From Pseudarthrobacter sp. IC2-21 (GTDB taxonomy: Bacteria > Actinomycetota > Actinomycetes > Actinomycetales > Micrococcaceae), in assembly GCF_034048115.1 (NCBI RefSeq), contig NZ_CP139145.1, positions 372,001-436,000 of the forward strand: DNA of 64,000 bases. The letters are read 5' to 3'. Within the stretch, counting starts at the first letter, position 1; every line of letters begins with the position of its first letter. Under the pieces are notes generated by a model. It had not been told where the DNA came from. It made no database searches and saw only the letters and a list, made by a program, of their open reading frames with translations. This document shows positions 34,211-42,803 of the stretch, in pieces. The position numbers were made by a program, and so were the translations under genes.

Positions 34211-35119
34211 ATGACATTCGACGAGTCTGTTCCGGACCGGCCCCTGGTGTACGCCCACCGGGGCTCCAGTGCCGCCTTTGCCGAACACACCCGCGCTGCG
34301 TACCTCCAGGCCATTGCCGACGGCGCCGACGGGGTTGAGTGCGATATCCACCTCACACGCGATCAGCACGCGGTGCTGCTCCATGACGCCAACCTGGACC
34401 GCACCTCGGACGGGACCGGCCCGGTGGCGGACCGAACGCTGGCAGAGTTGCGGCTGTTGGACTTTTCGTCGTGGAAAGGCGTCCGGATTCCGGAAAAGTA
34501 CGGCGCCCGCTCGGAGCAGCTGCTGACCCTGCCGGAACTCCTGGACATCCTCCGCGGCGCCGGCCGGCCCATCGGGCTGGCCATCGAACTCAAACACCCC
34601 AGTCCCTATCAGCTGAAGCTGGAGGACCGGGTGCTTGAGGTGCTCCACAATGAAGGCTGGGACCCCGCGACCTCCACCGTGGACAACATCAGTGTCTCGT
34701 TTATGAGCTTCAGCCCGGACTCGGTCAAGCATTTGCTGAAGAAGGTCACGGCCGCGCATATCTGCCAACTGGTGGACGACATCGACGTCGATGAAATCCG
34801 GGACGAACTGAGCCTGGGAACGCTGGCGGGCGCCGCCGTCGCCAACGTGATGAAGTCGGCCCAGCTTGAAGGCGAAAGAATTCTTGACGACTGCGAGGTA
34901 GGGCTCGCCGGCCCGGGGATCATGTACATCCGCGAGCACGCCCGGACCGTCCAGCGCTGGCTCGAATCCGGCCGCCGCTTCCGTGTCTGGACTGTGGACA
35001 CGGAACGCGATGTGGCCCTGTGCCAGGGACTGGGCGTCCACGAGATCACCACCAACAAACCAGCCAGGGTGCTGGCCCAGCTCCGGTCGGGCAGCCAACA
35101 GGCCCCGCTGCCGTCCTGA
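34211..35119 (+). CDS. glycerophosphodiester phosphodiesterase
   Basis: A 302-residue TIM-barrel enzyme that hydrolyses glycerophosphodiesters to glycerol 3-phosphate and an alcohol. Catalytic His16 and Arg17 lie in YAHRGSSA; metal ligands Glu43 and Asp45 are in VECDIHLT, and the second catalytic His58 is in LLHDANLDRTSDG. The usual PENT segment reads AEHT, a small departure that keeps the Glu. No signal peptide is present, so it is cytosolic. It has a leaderless-type promoter and no operon partners. Confidence 0.92.
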   Translation: MTFDESVPDRPLVYAHRGSSAAFAEHTRAAYLQAIADGADGVECDIHLTRDQHAVLLHDANLDRTSDGTGPVADRTLAELRLLDFSSWKGVRIPEKYGARSEQLLTLPELLDILRGAGRPIGLAIELKHPSPYQLKLEDRVLEVLHNEGWDPATSTVDNISVSFMSFSPDSVKHLLKKVTAAHICQLVDDIDVDEIRDELSLGTLAGAAVANVMKSAQLEGERILDDCEVGLAGPGIMYIREHARTVQRWLESGRRFRVWTVDTERDVALCQGLGVHEITTNKPARVLAQLRSGSQQAPLPS

Positions 35120-35176
35120 CCCGGGCCTCCGCCACCGGCTGAATGGCGGCTTTTAGCAGCGGACGTTCCGCTGTGA

Positions 35177-35182
35177 TTGAGT
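35177..35182 (+). promoter_or_regulatory. leaderless -10 hexamer (TTGAGT)
   Basis: TTGAGT ends six bases before the ATG at 35189. It is weaker than the others, because GTGGAG also overlaps this place and could act as a ribosome site. Confidence 0.35.
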
Positions 35183-35188
35183 GGAGCC

Positions 35189-35743
35189 ATGCCATTTCGC
35201 TGGTCCGGCCGGGCCGTCCAAACCATCTCCACAGGAGCACTGAGCGCACTGCTGCTGACCAGTGCCATGAAGCACTTCCGCGAACCGCGCTTCTTCGCGC
35301 AGGTTGTCCCGGACTACCTCTGCCGCGACGCTCCGGGCAATGACCCCGAGGCGCCCCGCCTTGGCCCCGGCAGCGCGGATCCAGGCGCGGACCCGGGCAG
35401 TGCGGGCCCAAGCAGTGCGGGTTCCACTGACGCACCGCACGACGGCGGCGGGCGGCCTTTGGCTGTTATGACCCGGCTGGAATGGATTGCGGTGAGCGGA
35501 CTGCTGGAGGCGGGTGCCGCCGTCGTACTCCTGATCCCGGCCACGCGGCGGGCGGCGGCCACCGCCGTCAGCGGCATGTTCACGGTGTTCCTGGCCGGCC
35601 ACGTGGCAGCCCTCCGCCGCGCCTATGGCCCCACGGGCACGCCCACGGAGCGCCGGGCGCATACCGCCAGGCTTCCCCTGCAGGTCCCGCTCATCCTGTG
35701 GGCATGGAGCCTGCGGGGCGTCCCGGCCCGGACGCGGCAGTGA
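35189..35743 (+). CDS. DoxX-like membrane protein with low-complexity insert
   Basis: A 184-residue protein with about four membrane segments, resembling DoxX-family proteins (LLTSAMKHFREPRFFAQVVPDYL at the start). Between the first and second membrane helices sits a Gly/Ser/Ala/Pro/Asp-rich insert of about 40 residues, which is unusual for the family and lies outside the membrane. Function is unknown; some DoxX proteins take part in redox or thiosulfate handling. The stop overlaps the azlC start (GTGA), so the three genes here are coupled. Confidence 0.7.
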   Translation: MPFRWSGRAVQTISTGALSALLLTSAMKHFREPRFFAQVVPDYLCRDAPGNDPEAPRLGPGSADPGADPGSAGPSSAGSTDAPHDGGGRPLAVMTRLEWIAVSGLLEAGAAVVLLIPATRRAAATAVSGMFTVFLAGHVAALRRAYGPTGTPTERRAHTARLPLQVPLILWAWSLRGVPARTRQ

Positions 35744-36483
35744 AGCTTCTCGCCTCGCCTGCCGTTCGGGTGGGTCTGTCCATCAGCATCGCCACCGGTC
35801 TGTACGGCATTTCCTTCGGCGCCCTGTCCGTCACGTCCGGCCTGGATTTCTGGCAGACCATGGCGCTGAGTCTCCTGCTGTTCAGCGGAGGTTCCCAGTT
35901 CGCGTTCATCGGCGTGGTGGCGGGTGGCGGTTCCGGCATCGCGGCGATGAGTGCGGCCACCCTCCTTGGCATGCGCAACGGCATCTACGGCATGCAGTTG
36001 AATGCGCTCCTGCGTCCGGCAGGGTGGCGGCGGTACGTCGCAGCACAGGTCACCATTGACGAGTCAACGGCCACCAGCACGGGTCAGACCGATCCTGCCG
36101 AGCAGCGACGCGGGTTCTGGACCGCGGGCATTGGCATCTACGTGCTCTGGAACCTCTTCACCGCGATCGGTGCCTTCGCCGGCAGCGGCCTGGGAGACCC
36201 GAAGCAGTGGGGCCTTGACGGGGCAGCGGTGGCCGCCTTCCTCGCCCTGTTGTGGCCCCGGCTCAAGGGGTTCGAACCTGCGGCGATCGCGGTGGCCTGT
36301 GCACTGGCCACCGTCCTCGCCGTGCCGTTCGTTCCAGCCGGCGTACCCATCCTCGTTGCGGCGCTGGTGGCCGCGGTGATCGGCTGGTTCAGCCATGGCC
36401 GCAGCGATGAAGGCTTGGAACCGGATGTGGATCCCTACCAGGAGACCCATAGGCACGGCACCACGAGGGAGGCAGACGCATGA
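35740..36483 (+). CDS. azlC: AzlC family branched-chain amino acid permease subunit
   Basis: About 247 residues with seven or eight membrane helices. VGLSISIATGLYGISFGALSV and SLLLFSGGSQFAFIGVVAGGG are characteristic AzlC segments. With AzlD it exports branched-chain amino acids or their analogues. The GTG at 35740 overlaps the preceding stop (GTGA); an in-frame ATG at 35704 would add 12 residues and is the alternative. The C-terminal tail is acidic and cytosolic. Confidence 0.88.
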   Translation: MKLLASPAVRVGLSISIATGLYGISFGALSVTSGLDFWQTMALSLLLFSGGSQFAFIGVVAGGGSGIAAMSAATLLGMRNGIYGMQLNALLRPAGWRRYVAAQVTIDESTATSTGQTDPAEQRRGFWTAGIGIYVLWNLFTAIGAFAGSGLGDPKQWGLDGAAVAAFLALLWPRLKGFEPAAIAVACALATVLAVPFVPAGVPILVAALVAAVIGWFSHGRSDEGLEPDVDPYQETHRHGTTREADA

Positions 36484-36791
36484 ACCTCTGGTTCTGGCTG
36501 CTGCTGGCGTGCATCCTGGCCTATGCCTGGAAACTGATGGGCTACCTGGTCCCCGCAAAGCTCCTGGAAGACCCGCGGATGTCCCGGGTGGCCGGAACCA
36601 TGACCATCGGCCTCCTTGCCTCCCTTACGGTGGTCAATACGGTGGCCTCCGGGCAGGCCCTGGCAGCTGATGCGCGGTTGGGAGCGCTCGCCGCGGCCGC
36701 CATTGCGCTGGCCTTCCGGGCGCCGTTCCTGCTGGTGGTGGTTGTGGGCGCTGCAGCCGCCGGCCTGCTGCGTTTAGTCGGATGGAACTGA
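36480..36791 (+). CDS. azlD: AzlD family transport subunit
   Basis: A 103-residue protein with four membrane helices, partner of AzlC in branched-chain amino acid export. The opening LWFWLLLACILAYAWKLMGY and the later LRVVLLA-like AIALAFRAPFLLVVVVGAAAA are typical. The ATG overlaps the azlC stop (ATGA), as usual for azlCD pairs. Confidence 0.9.
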   Translation: MNLWFWLLLACILAYAWKLMGYLVPAKLLEDPRMSRVAGTMTIGLLASLTVVNTVASGQALAADARLGALAAAAIALAFRAPFLLVVVVGAAAAGLLRLVGWN

Positions 36792-36901
36792 GCGGTTTAA
36801 CTGGCTGGAACTGAGCGCAAAACCTAGTGGTGCGGCGCACAATCGCTGTAGCATGATTCTGGCTATGCAGTTGGCCATGGATTCTCCCGAGAGCACCGAC
36901 C

Positions 36902-37165
36902 ATGGAAATAAAGCTGCATGTAGCCCGTACCAGACCAGGCAAACCCCGCCACCCCACGGCAGGCGGATGGCGCGCTGGCCTGCCGGTCAAGCGTTTCTTC
37001 ACCCGGTTCAGGTCCATGGCCGACTTACCGCCGGAGGACCTTGACATCCTCTCGGAACACATAAGACTGGCCTTGGATGTCACTCAGGAGCCAGGCATGG
37101 CCGCCTTGCATGCGGCGGTCCGGGCCGAGCTCAACAACAGGGAAGCGTCATCGTCCAACGACTGA
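36902..37165 (+). CDS. hypothetical small protein
   Basis: Up to 87 residues. The N-terminal part is basic (HVARTRPGKPRH) and the C-terminal half is acidic and helical (MADLPPEDLDILSEHIRLAL onward). An internal ATG at 37016 would give only the 49-residue acidic half, which looks more protein-like. No ribosome site supports either start well. I do not recognise it; it may be cytosolic. Confidence 0.45.
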   Translation: MEIKLHVARTRPGKPRHPTAGGWRAGLPVKRFFTRFRSMADLPPEDLDILSEHIRLALDVTQEPGMAALHAAVRAELNNREASSSND

Positions 37166-37220
37166 CCCCCGACGAGGTTCGGCTGTGACTCCAGGGTCGC
37201 GGCCGGAGAGGAGCCAGGTT

Positions 37221-37469
37221 ATGAACGAACAGGCGCAGCACCAGCGACCGGAGGCCCAAGGCGCAGCCGATCACAAGGGTCTGGAACCGAAGTCACGGCC
37301 CATTTATGACACGAGCGCGTCAGAAGCCACGCGGGAAATGCGGGATACTTCCCGGCGCCGTCGTGACGCGGAGGAGAAGCTGCAGCAGCATCTGAGGGAC
37401 GCCAAAGAGCATGTCCCGCATCAAAGGGACCCGGAGGCGCCGGCGGCTGAACGCGATTCTCACGCGTAG
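37221..37469 (+). CDS. hypothetical charged small protein
   Basis: An 82-residue, highly charged protein with a predicted central helix (SEATREMRDTSRRRRDAEEK) and no hydrophobic segment. The ATG at 37221 has GAGGAG about nine bases upstream. I do not recognise the family. It lies between another small unknown gene and a convergent one. Confidence 0.6.
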   Translation: MNEQAQHQRPEAQGAADHKGLEPKSRPIYDTSASEATREMRDTSRRRRDAEEKLQQHLRDAKEHVPHQRDPEAPAAERDSHA

Positions 37470-37544
37470 CCGGCGGGCCTTCGGGTCCGAACAGTGGAGG
37501 TTTACGGTTGGGTCCGGGTCAGTCGCGGACCTGGGCACAGTCGG

Positions 37545-37763
37545 CTAGGCGGACTGTTCATCCTCGGGAGGGGCGGTGCGGCGGGCGCTTTCTTCAACGG
37601 CCAGCTCGTACCAAACCTGCGCGCCGAGATCAGGGGCAGGTGTGTCGAGGTTCTGGTACAAAGCGTCCAGCAGATTCGCGAGCTCTTCCGCCGGCAACGT
37701 GGGAAGGACTTCTTCCGGTCCGCGCGGATCGTTGATGACCTGGGAGAGCTTCGAGTGATTCAT
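37545..37763 (-). CDS. hypothetical acidic small protein
   Basis: A 72-residue acidic protein rich in Leu, Pro and Glu, with a helical middle (LPAEELANLLDALYQNLD). The ATG at 37763 has GAGG about seven bases upstream. I do not recognise it. It lies downstream of, and on the same strand as, a TetR regulator, from which it is separated by 169 bases. Confidence 0.6.
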   Translation of the reverse strand: MNHSKLSQVINDPRGPEEVLPTLPAEELANLLDALYQNLDTPAPDLGAQVWYELAVEESARRTAPPEDEQSA

Positions 37764-37932
37764 GGCCGCCTCACGATTTCCGGGGGAGTGCCAAGAGAGT
37801 GGTGCATTTTTCGTCTCCTCTGGTGGTTTCAGAGGCTGGCTGCGTAACCCAGTTCGAGTCTAAGGCAACTGCTCAGGACTCTCAATGCACTGTTCGCCCG
37901 AAATTCGCGGCCCCAACGTCCGGGTGGAACGG

Positions 37933-38568
37933 TCAGTGGAACTGCGGGCCTTGGAGCTGCGAAACGGGCAGCGGGACGAAGGCGGGCAGCGGACGCCCGG
38001 TCCGTTCGGTGCGGATGGCATCCTCGATGAGCGCCACGGGCCGGCGCCAGGCATCTGACCCCGGTTCCATGGTGTCCACCACCCCGATCAGCATGGCGAG
38101 CAGGCGGAACATGTCTGTCAGCGAAATGTCCGGGCGGAGCGTGCCCTGTCCCTGGCCGCGGACCAGGAGGACGCCAATGGATTCCATCAGCGACCCGGAA
38201 ATCCCGGTAAGGAGTTCGCGGCGCCCCGCCACGGCACCGAGGAGGTTCGCGTCTGCGCTGGCAGCGGCCATGATCGCCTCGATGACCCGGAGCAGTCCCG
38301 CGGCGGCGTCCATGCCCGCCACAGCCTCCTCAATGACGGGGTCCACTGTCTCCCGGAGTTGCCGGTTGAGGGCCGCCAGGACAAGTTCTTCCTTATCGGC
38401 GAAGTTCCGGAACAGGGTGGCGGGCCCGACTCCGGCCGTCGCGGCGATGGTCTGGAGGGGGACGTCCGGGCCGTGCTCGCGGAAGCACTGGCGGGCGGCC
38501 AGGATGATCTTGTCCACGTTCCGGGCAGCGTCTGCGCGTAGTGGCTTGCGGACGACAGCAATGCTCAT
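37933..38568 (-). CDS. TetR/AcrR family transcriptional regulator
   Basis: A 211-residue regulator. The N-terminal helix-turn-helix (residues about 18-65) reads KIILAARQCFREHG and IAATAGVGPATLFRNFADKEELV. The C-terminal ligand domain is all helical. It is divergent from the thiamine-binding protein gene with a 120-base gap. Its start has a leaderless-type TAACCT box, so a ribosome site is not needed. The regulated gene is uncertain. Confidence 0.9.
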   Translation of the reverse strand: MSIAVVRKPLRADAARNVDKIILAARQCFREHGPDVPLQTIAATAGVGPATLFRNFADKEELVLAALNRQLRETVDPVIEEAVAGMDAAAGLLRVIEAIMAAASADANLLGAVAGRRELLTGISGSLMESIGVLLVRGQGQGTLRPDISLTDMFRLLAMLIGVVDTMEPGSDAWRRPVALIEDAIRTERTGRPLPAFVPLPVSQLQGPQFH

Positions 38569-38574
38569 TCGTTC

Positions 38575-38580
38575 AGGTTA
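38575..38580 (-). promoter_or_regulatory. leaderless -10 hexamer of TetR gene (TAACCT)
   Basis: On the minus strand TAACCT ends six bases before the ATG at 38568. Confidence 0.5.
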
Positions 38581-38676
38581 GCAACGCGGCAGGCCGCGAA
38601 CGTGGTTACCGGAGGGTAGGCGGTTATGTGACGTTCACCGGGGCGGGCGGCTGGTTTGCCCTGTCCTGCCGCATGG

Positions 38677-38682
38677 CAGACT
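38677..38682 (+). promoter_or_regulatory. leaderless -10 hexamer (CAGACT)
   Basis: CAGACT ends six bases before the ATG at 38689; the same hexamer and spacing recur at 39033. Confidence 0.4.
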
Positions 38683-38688
38683 TGGCCT

Positions 38689-39012
38689 ATGTTGCTTGCA
38701 TTTTCTGTTGCCCCGTCCGGTACGCCGGCCGACGGAACCCGCCCCGGTGACGCGTCAGTCCATGACGCGGTCGCGGCTGCGGTGAAAATTGTCAGGGACT
38801 CGGGCCTGCCGCATCAGACCGACTCGATGTTCACCACCATCGAGGGCGAGTGGGACGAAGTGTTCGACGTCGTCAAGCGCGCCACCGAGGCCGTGGGGCA
38901 GTTCGGCAGCCGGGTTTCGCTGGTCATCAAGGCCGATATCCGCCCCGGTTACACCGGTGAGCTCAAAGCCAAGGTGGAACGCCTCGAAAAGGCCCTTTCG
39001 GACGGTTCCTAG
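38689..39012 (+). CDS. thiamine-binding protein (MTH1187/YkoF-like)
   Basis: A 107-residue ferredoxin-like alpha/beta protein. The opening MLLAFSVAPSGT, the HQTDSMFTTIEGEWDEVFDVVKRA segment and the RVSLVIKADIRPG strand are typical of the MTH1187 family, which binds thiamine or related pyrimidines as oligomers. Role in vitamin supply is inferred from the family. The O-methyltransferase gene follows after 32 bases, but each has its own leaderless-type box. Confidence 0.85.
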   Translation: MLLAFSVAPSGTPADGTRPGDASVHDAVAAAVKIVRDSGLPHQTDSMFTTIEGEWDEVFDVVKRATEAVGQFGSRVSLVIKADIRPGYTGELKAKVERLEKALSDGS

Positions 39013-39032
39013 ACCCTTTCGTAGCCGCGTGC

Positions 39033-39038
39033 CAGACT
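39033..39038 (+). promoter_or_regulatory. leaderless -10 hexamer (CAGACT)
   Basis: CAGACT ends six bases before the ATG at 39045. Confidence 0.4.
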
Positions 39039-39044
39039 GTGGCC

Positions 39045-39722
39045 ATGTTTGAGCACAAGACCCGGCCGGACTGGGTGGCGGTCGAAGAATTCCTCACGGC
39101 AACGGTGGTTCACCCCGACGAGGCTTTGCAGCGGGCCGTCAGCTCCGCCGTCGAGGCCGGGATGCCTCCCATCGAGGTGACGCCCAACGCCGGCAAGTTC
39201 CTCAAGCTCCTGGTGCAGATCTCGGGCGCCCGGCGGGTGCTGGAGATCGGGACGCTGGCGGCCTTTAGCAGCATCTGGATGGCGCGGGGACTGCCCGATG
39301 GCGGCAAGCTGGTGACGTGCGAATACCTCCCGAAACACGCGGACATTGCCCGGGCCAACGTGGCAGCGGCCGGGCTCGGCCACAAGGTTGAGATCCGGGT
39401 GGGCGCAGCACTGGACACCTTGGCGGCGCTGCACGCAGAGGGACACGAGCCCTTTGACTTTGTGTTCATTGACGCGGATAAGGAACACAACACCGACTAC
39501 CTCGACTGGGCTGTGCGGCTGGGCCGCCCCGGAACGGTGGTGGTGCTGGACAACGCCGTGTGGGAGGGCGCGGTCCTTGAGCCGTCCATCGACGAGGCCA
39601 ACGCACCTGGGATCATCAACGCACTGCAGGTGATGGGAAACCACCCGCAGCTTGATGCCACCGTCATCCAGACTGTCGGCTCCAAAGGGTGGGACGGGTT
39701 CGCCCTGGCCCGGGTCCGGTGA
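39045..39722 (+). CDS. O-methyltransferase (caffeoyl-CoA/catechol type)
   Basis: A 225-residue SAM-dependent O-methyltransferase. Motif I is RRVLEIGTLAAFSSIWMARGL (residues about 65-85), and the metal-binding region FDFVFIDADKEHNTDYLDWA contains the conserved Asp and Lys of the cation-dependent family. In the following motif VVLDNAVWEG provides the second Asp and Asn. The usual substrates are catechol-like diols. The ATG at 39045 is favoured by a leaderless-type box; a GTG at 39039 is in frame. Confidence 0.9.
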   Translation: MFEHKTRPDWVAVEEFLTATVVHPDEALQRAVSSAVEAGMPPIEVTPNAGKFLKLLVQISGARRVLEIGTLAAFSSIWMARGLPDGGKLVTCEYLPKHADIARANVAAAGLGHKVEIRVGAALDTLAALHAEGHEPFDFVFIDADKEHNTDYLDWAVRLGRPGTVVVLDNAVWEGAVLEPSIDEANAPGIINALQVMGNHPQLDATVIQTVGSKGWDGFALARVR

Positions 39723-39733
39723 CCGGCATTTCC

Positions 39734-39745
39734 TAAGTATGCTTA
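39734..39745 (+). promoter_or_regulatory. shared stress-type motif, copy at dps
   Basis: TAAGTATGCTTA, followed by GAATT, is an inverted repeat of TAAG and CTTA, 58 bases before the dps ribosome-site region. The same pattern precedes three other genes. Confidence 0.5.
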
Positions 39746-39802
39746 GAATTACTGTCCGGCCGAAGTCCGGTCCGGAACGGACACCCGCCCTGGAGGAATT
39801 TA

Positions 39803-40282
39803 ATGAAAGCGTCACCCACCCTCGCCGGTAACCTTCAGCTGGTCCTGACCGACCTCGTGGAGCTCCACGTGCAGGGCAAACAGGCTCACTGGAACGTTGT
39901 GGGCACCAACTTCCGGGACCTCCACCTGCAACTCGACGAGATCATCGCCAGTGCACGCCTTTTCGCCGACCAGGCGGCCGAACGCATGCGGGCTTTGCAT
40001 GCCCTCCCTGACGGCCGCAGCAAGACCGTAGCAGCAGGCACCCGGCTGGAGGAACTTCCCGGCGGGCTGATATCAACCAAGGACGCGGTCAAGCTGATGA
40101 CGGCCAGGTTGGAACGGACGGTCAAGACCATGCGGGATGTCCACGACGAGGTGGATGAAGAGGATCCCACCAGTGCGGACCTGCTTCATGCGGCCATCGA
40201 GCGGCTGGAACAGCTGGCGTGGATGGTCATCGCAGAAACCATGGCCCCCTCCGTGGCGGTCACCGAACCGGCGGAGAAGTAG
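39803..40282 (+). CDS. dps: Dps family DNA-protection ferritin
   Basis: A 159-residue four-helix protein that forms 12-mers, binds DNA and oxidises Fe(II). Interfacial ferroxidase residues are His29 (KQAHWNVVG), His41, Asp56 and Glu60 (FADQAAER), all in place. The ATG has GGAGGA upstream. A stress-type inverted repeat lies in its promoter region. The stop at 40282 is two bases before a possible CTG start of the next gene, so translational coupling is likely. Confidence 0.95.
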   Translation: MKASPTLAGNLQLVLTDLVELHVQGKQAHWNVVGTNFRDLHLQLDEIIASARLFADQAAERMRALHALPDGRSKTVAAGTRLEELPGGLISTKDAVKLMTARLERTVKTMRDVHDEVDEEDPTSADLLHAAIERLEQLAWMVIAETMAPSVAVTEPAEK

Positions 40283-40284
40283 TC

Positions 40285-41379
40285 CTGGGCGGCCACGCTC
40301 GGGAAGCGAACGCGGAGCGCAGCCTTCCCCGGCCTGTCCGGCTGGTCTCAGCCGAATCCGAGCTCGCCCAATACAATGGCCTGCTCGACGCCGTCTCCTC
40401 CGCGGCCGGGGATGCCCCGGCGCTGCTGGCCCTTGCGCGGGAGGCGGGGACCAGCTGGCCGAAGCCCGGGCAGGGCCAGACCGGCCTGCTGTGGGAGTTG
40501 CTGGCCTCGGTCGCCAGCGTTGACGTGGGAGCCGGCCGCATCTTCGAGCCGCACCTGGATGCGCAGGCCATCCTGGCCCAGTCCGGCCGGCCGGTGGACG
40601 AACGCGGCGGTGCGTGGGGGGTTTTTGCGGCCGAAGGTCCGGGAACCCGTCTGGAAGCACAGGCCGACGGCGACGGCATCCTGCTGAGCGGCGCCAAGCC
40701 GTGGTGCTCGCTGGCCCCGCTGCTGGACCGTGCCATCATTACGGCCCATACCGAAACGGGGGCCCGGGCCGCCTTCGCCGTGGATCTGCGGCACCACGGC
40801 GTGACCTGCGAGGTGCCCGGGTGGGTGGCGCGCGGCCTGCGGGAAATTCCCAGCGGCACAGTCCACTTCAGCCGGGTGCCGGCTGTTCCCGTGGGCGGGG
40901 ATGACTGGTACTTCAGCCGTCCCGGCTTTGCGTGGGGCGGCATGGGAGTCGCCGCCTGCTGGCTCGGCGGAGCCGTGGCCGTGGCCAGGGACTACCGTGA
41001 ATCCTTGCAGGCCGCGGCCGGGAACGGACGGGAACCTGACCAGATCGCCCTCGCTGCCCTGGGGGAGGCGGACCGGACCCTGACCTCCACCCTCCAGTAC
41101 CTGGGACGCACGGCTGAGTGGATCGACGGCGGGGGAGGCACCCGGGAGGCGGGACGCAGTGCGTGGAGCGAAGCGTTGCGGGTGCGCGGGACGGTAGCCG
41201 CCGTCGTCGAGCGTGTACTCTCGCTGGTCAGCACCAACCGCGGGCCGGGACCCCTGGCCTTCGACGAGCCCTATGCCAAGCGCATGGCCGACCTGGCGCT
41301 GTATGTGCGCCAGCACCACGGCATGCGGGACGATGCCCAGCTGGGAAGACTGACGCTTGGCGGGGATCAGCCGTGGTGA
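40285..41379 (+). CDS. acyl-CoA dehydrogenase-like protein
   Basis: About 364 residues if a CTG at 40285 is used; it has GGAG eight bases upstream. The only conventional start is a GTG at 40219, which would overlap dps by 64 bases. The fold is that of acyl-CoA dehydrogenases: helical N-domain, a beta-domain around residues 120-210 (GILLSGAKPWCSLAPLLDRA) and a helical C-domain ending with VRQHHGMRDDAQLGRL. The usual flavin-side TxxG segment is altered, so the substrate may not be a CoA ester. It is coupled (GTGA) to a PIG-L/methyltransferase fusion and forms the first gene of an unknown operon. Confidence 0.78.
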   Translation: MGGHAREANAERSLPRPVRLVSAESELAQYNGLLDAVSSAAGDAPALLALAREAGTSWPKPGQGQTGLLWELLASVASVDVGAGRIFEPHLDAQAILAQSGRPVDERGGAWGVFAAEGPGTRLEAQADGDGILLSGAKPWCSLAPLLDRAIITAHTETGARAAFAVDLRHHGVTCEVPGWVARGLREIPSGTVHFSRVPAVPVGGDDWYFSRPGFAWGGMGVAACWLGGAVAVARDYRESLQAAAGNGREPDQIALAALGEADRTLTSTLQYLGRTAEWIDGGGGTREAGRSAWSEALRVRGTVAAVVERVLSLVSTNRGPGPLAFDEPYAKRMADLALYVRQHHGMRDDAQLGRLTLGGDQPW

Positions 41380-42803
41380 CGTTCACGCATTCGGACCGGG
41401 GCACGGACGAACAGGACTGGGCTGCGAGCGGGCTGCCGGCATTGGCGGAGTTGCCCCTCGGGCCGCAGGAGCTGGGTGCCATGAGCTTTGTGGTGCTCGC
41501 GGCCCATCCGGATGACGAAACCCTCGGCGCGGGCGGCCTCTTGTCGCTGCTGCATTCCCTGGGCGCCGATGTGGACGTCCTGCTCTGCACCGCCGGCGAG
41601 GGCTCGCACCCCGACTCCACCACCGTGACCCCTGAACAGCTTGCCGCCACGCGGATTGAGGAATTCGGCGCCGCGATGGAGGTCCTGGGGCTGGCCGCGC
41701 ACTGGCGGTTCCTGGGGCTGCCGGATGGCGGCCTGAAGGAACGGACAGCGGAGATCGCCGCGAGGCTGAGGGAAACCATCAGCCGGCGGCCTGGCCAGGA
41801 CGCGCCGTCGAGGACGCCGCAGCAGCTGGTGATCGTGGCTCCGTACCGTGCTGACGGCCATCCCGACCATGAGGCCGCCGGCCTCGCTGCCGCGCAGGTT
41901 GCGCTGGAAGACGGGCACGCCCTGCTGGAATATCCCATCTGGTACTGGTTGTGGGCCTCCCCGGAAGACTCCGTCTGGCGCTCGTGGGCGCGGCTTCCCC
42001 TCGCCGCTGAACAGCAGGCAAGCAAGGCAGCCGCCATGGGTGCCCACGGCAGCCAGACGCGTCCCTTGTCTGCCTTGGCGGGCGACGAGGCGCTGCTTGG
42101 AGAGGGCTTCCTGAAACACTTCGAGCGGCCTTTTGAAACCTTTGCCTGGCACCGTGCAGCCCCGGCAAAGACTGCGGGCAGCGAATCCGGCGGTGCCGTT
42201 GCGCCGCACACGAGCGTGGATGCGCAGCGGATCTTTGATGCGGTGCACGCGAATTCCGGGGACCCGTGGCACTACACCACCAGCTGGTATGAGCGCCGCA
42301 AGCGCAGCCTGACCCTCGCCGCCTTGCCCCGGGAAGGGTATGAGTCGGGCCTGGAAATTGGCTGTTCCATCGGAACCCTGACCGAGGAGCTGGCTGGCAG
42401 GTGTGCCAGGCTCGTGGCTGTTGACGCCAGCAGCACCGCCCTGAAACTCGCCGCCGAGCGTCTTGCACCCTTTCCCGGCGTCACCACCCGTCAGCTCACC
42501 CTGCCCGGTGAGTGGCCCGAGGGCAGCTTCGACCTGGTGGTGGTCTCCGAAGTGGGCTACTACCTTGCGCCGTCGGAACTGGATCAGGTGCTGGGACGGA
42601 TCAAATCGTCCATGGCCCCGGGTGGCACGCTGCTGCTGTGCCATTGGCGGCACCCGATCTCAGGGTGGGAGCTCGACGGCGATTCGGTGCACGCGGCTGC
42701 CCGGAGCGCCCTGCGCTGGGGGACGGCAGCGCTGTACCAGGAACGGGATTTTGTGCTCGAGACTTTCGTTGCTCCCGGCGATTCCGGTTCGACCGATGGC
42801 TGA
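41376..42803 (+). CDS. PIG-L family deacetylase fused to NodS-like SAM methyltransferase
   Basis: A 475-residue two-domain protein. The N-terminal LmbE/PIG-L domain (about 35-265) has zinc-binding HPDDE at residues 44-48 (LAAHPDDETLGAGG) and the later GHPDH near residue 167. These enzymes remove N-acetyl groups from amino sugars or related conjugates. The C-terminal domain (about 290-475) is a SAM methyltransferase resembling NodS (SWYERRKRSLTLAAL; motif I LEIGCSIGTLTEELA near 325-340). The GTG start overlaps the previous stop; the end overlaps the glycosyltransferase start by eight bases. Together they suggest deacetylation then methylation of the freed amine (inference). Confidence 0.88.
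   Translation: MTFTHSDRGTDEQDWAASGLPALAELPLGPQELGAMSFVVLAAHPDDETLGAGGLLSLLHSLGADVDVLLCTAGEGSHPDSTTVTPEQLAATRIEEFGAAMEVLGLAAHWRFLGLPDGGLKERTAEIAARLRETISRRPGQDAPSRTPQQLVIVAPYRADGHPDHEAAGLAAAQVALEDGHALLEYPIWYWLWASPEDSVWRSWARLPLAAEQQASKAAAMGAHGSQTRPLSALAGDEALLGEGFLKHFERPFETFAWHRAAPAKTAGSESGGAVAPHTSVDAQRIFDAVHANSGDPWHYTTSWYERRKRSLTLAALPREGYESGLEIGCSIGTLTEELAGRCARLVAVDASSTALKLAAERLAPFPGVTTRQLTLPGEWPEGSFDLVVVSEVGYYLAPSELDQVLGRIKSSMAPGGTLLLCHWRHPISGWELDGDSVHAAARSALRWGTAALYQERDFVLETFVAPGDSGSTDG

Noticed and set aside
36265..36290. tRNA T-loop-like GGTTCGAACC
   Set aside because: Lies within azlC and no acceptor stem or anticodon arm can be folded around it.
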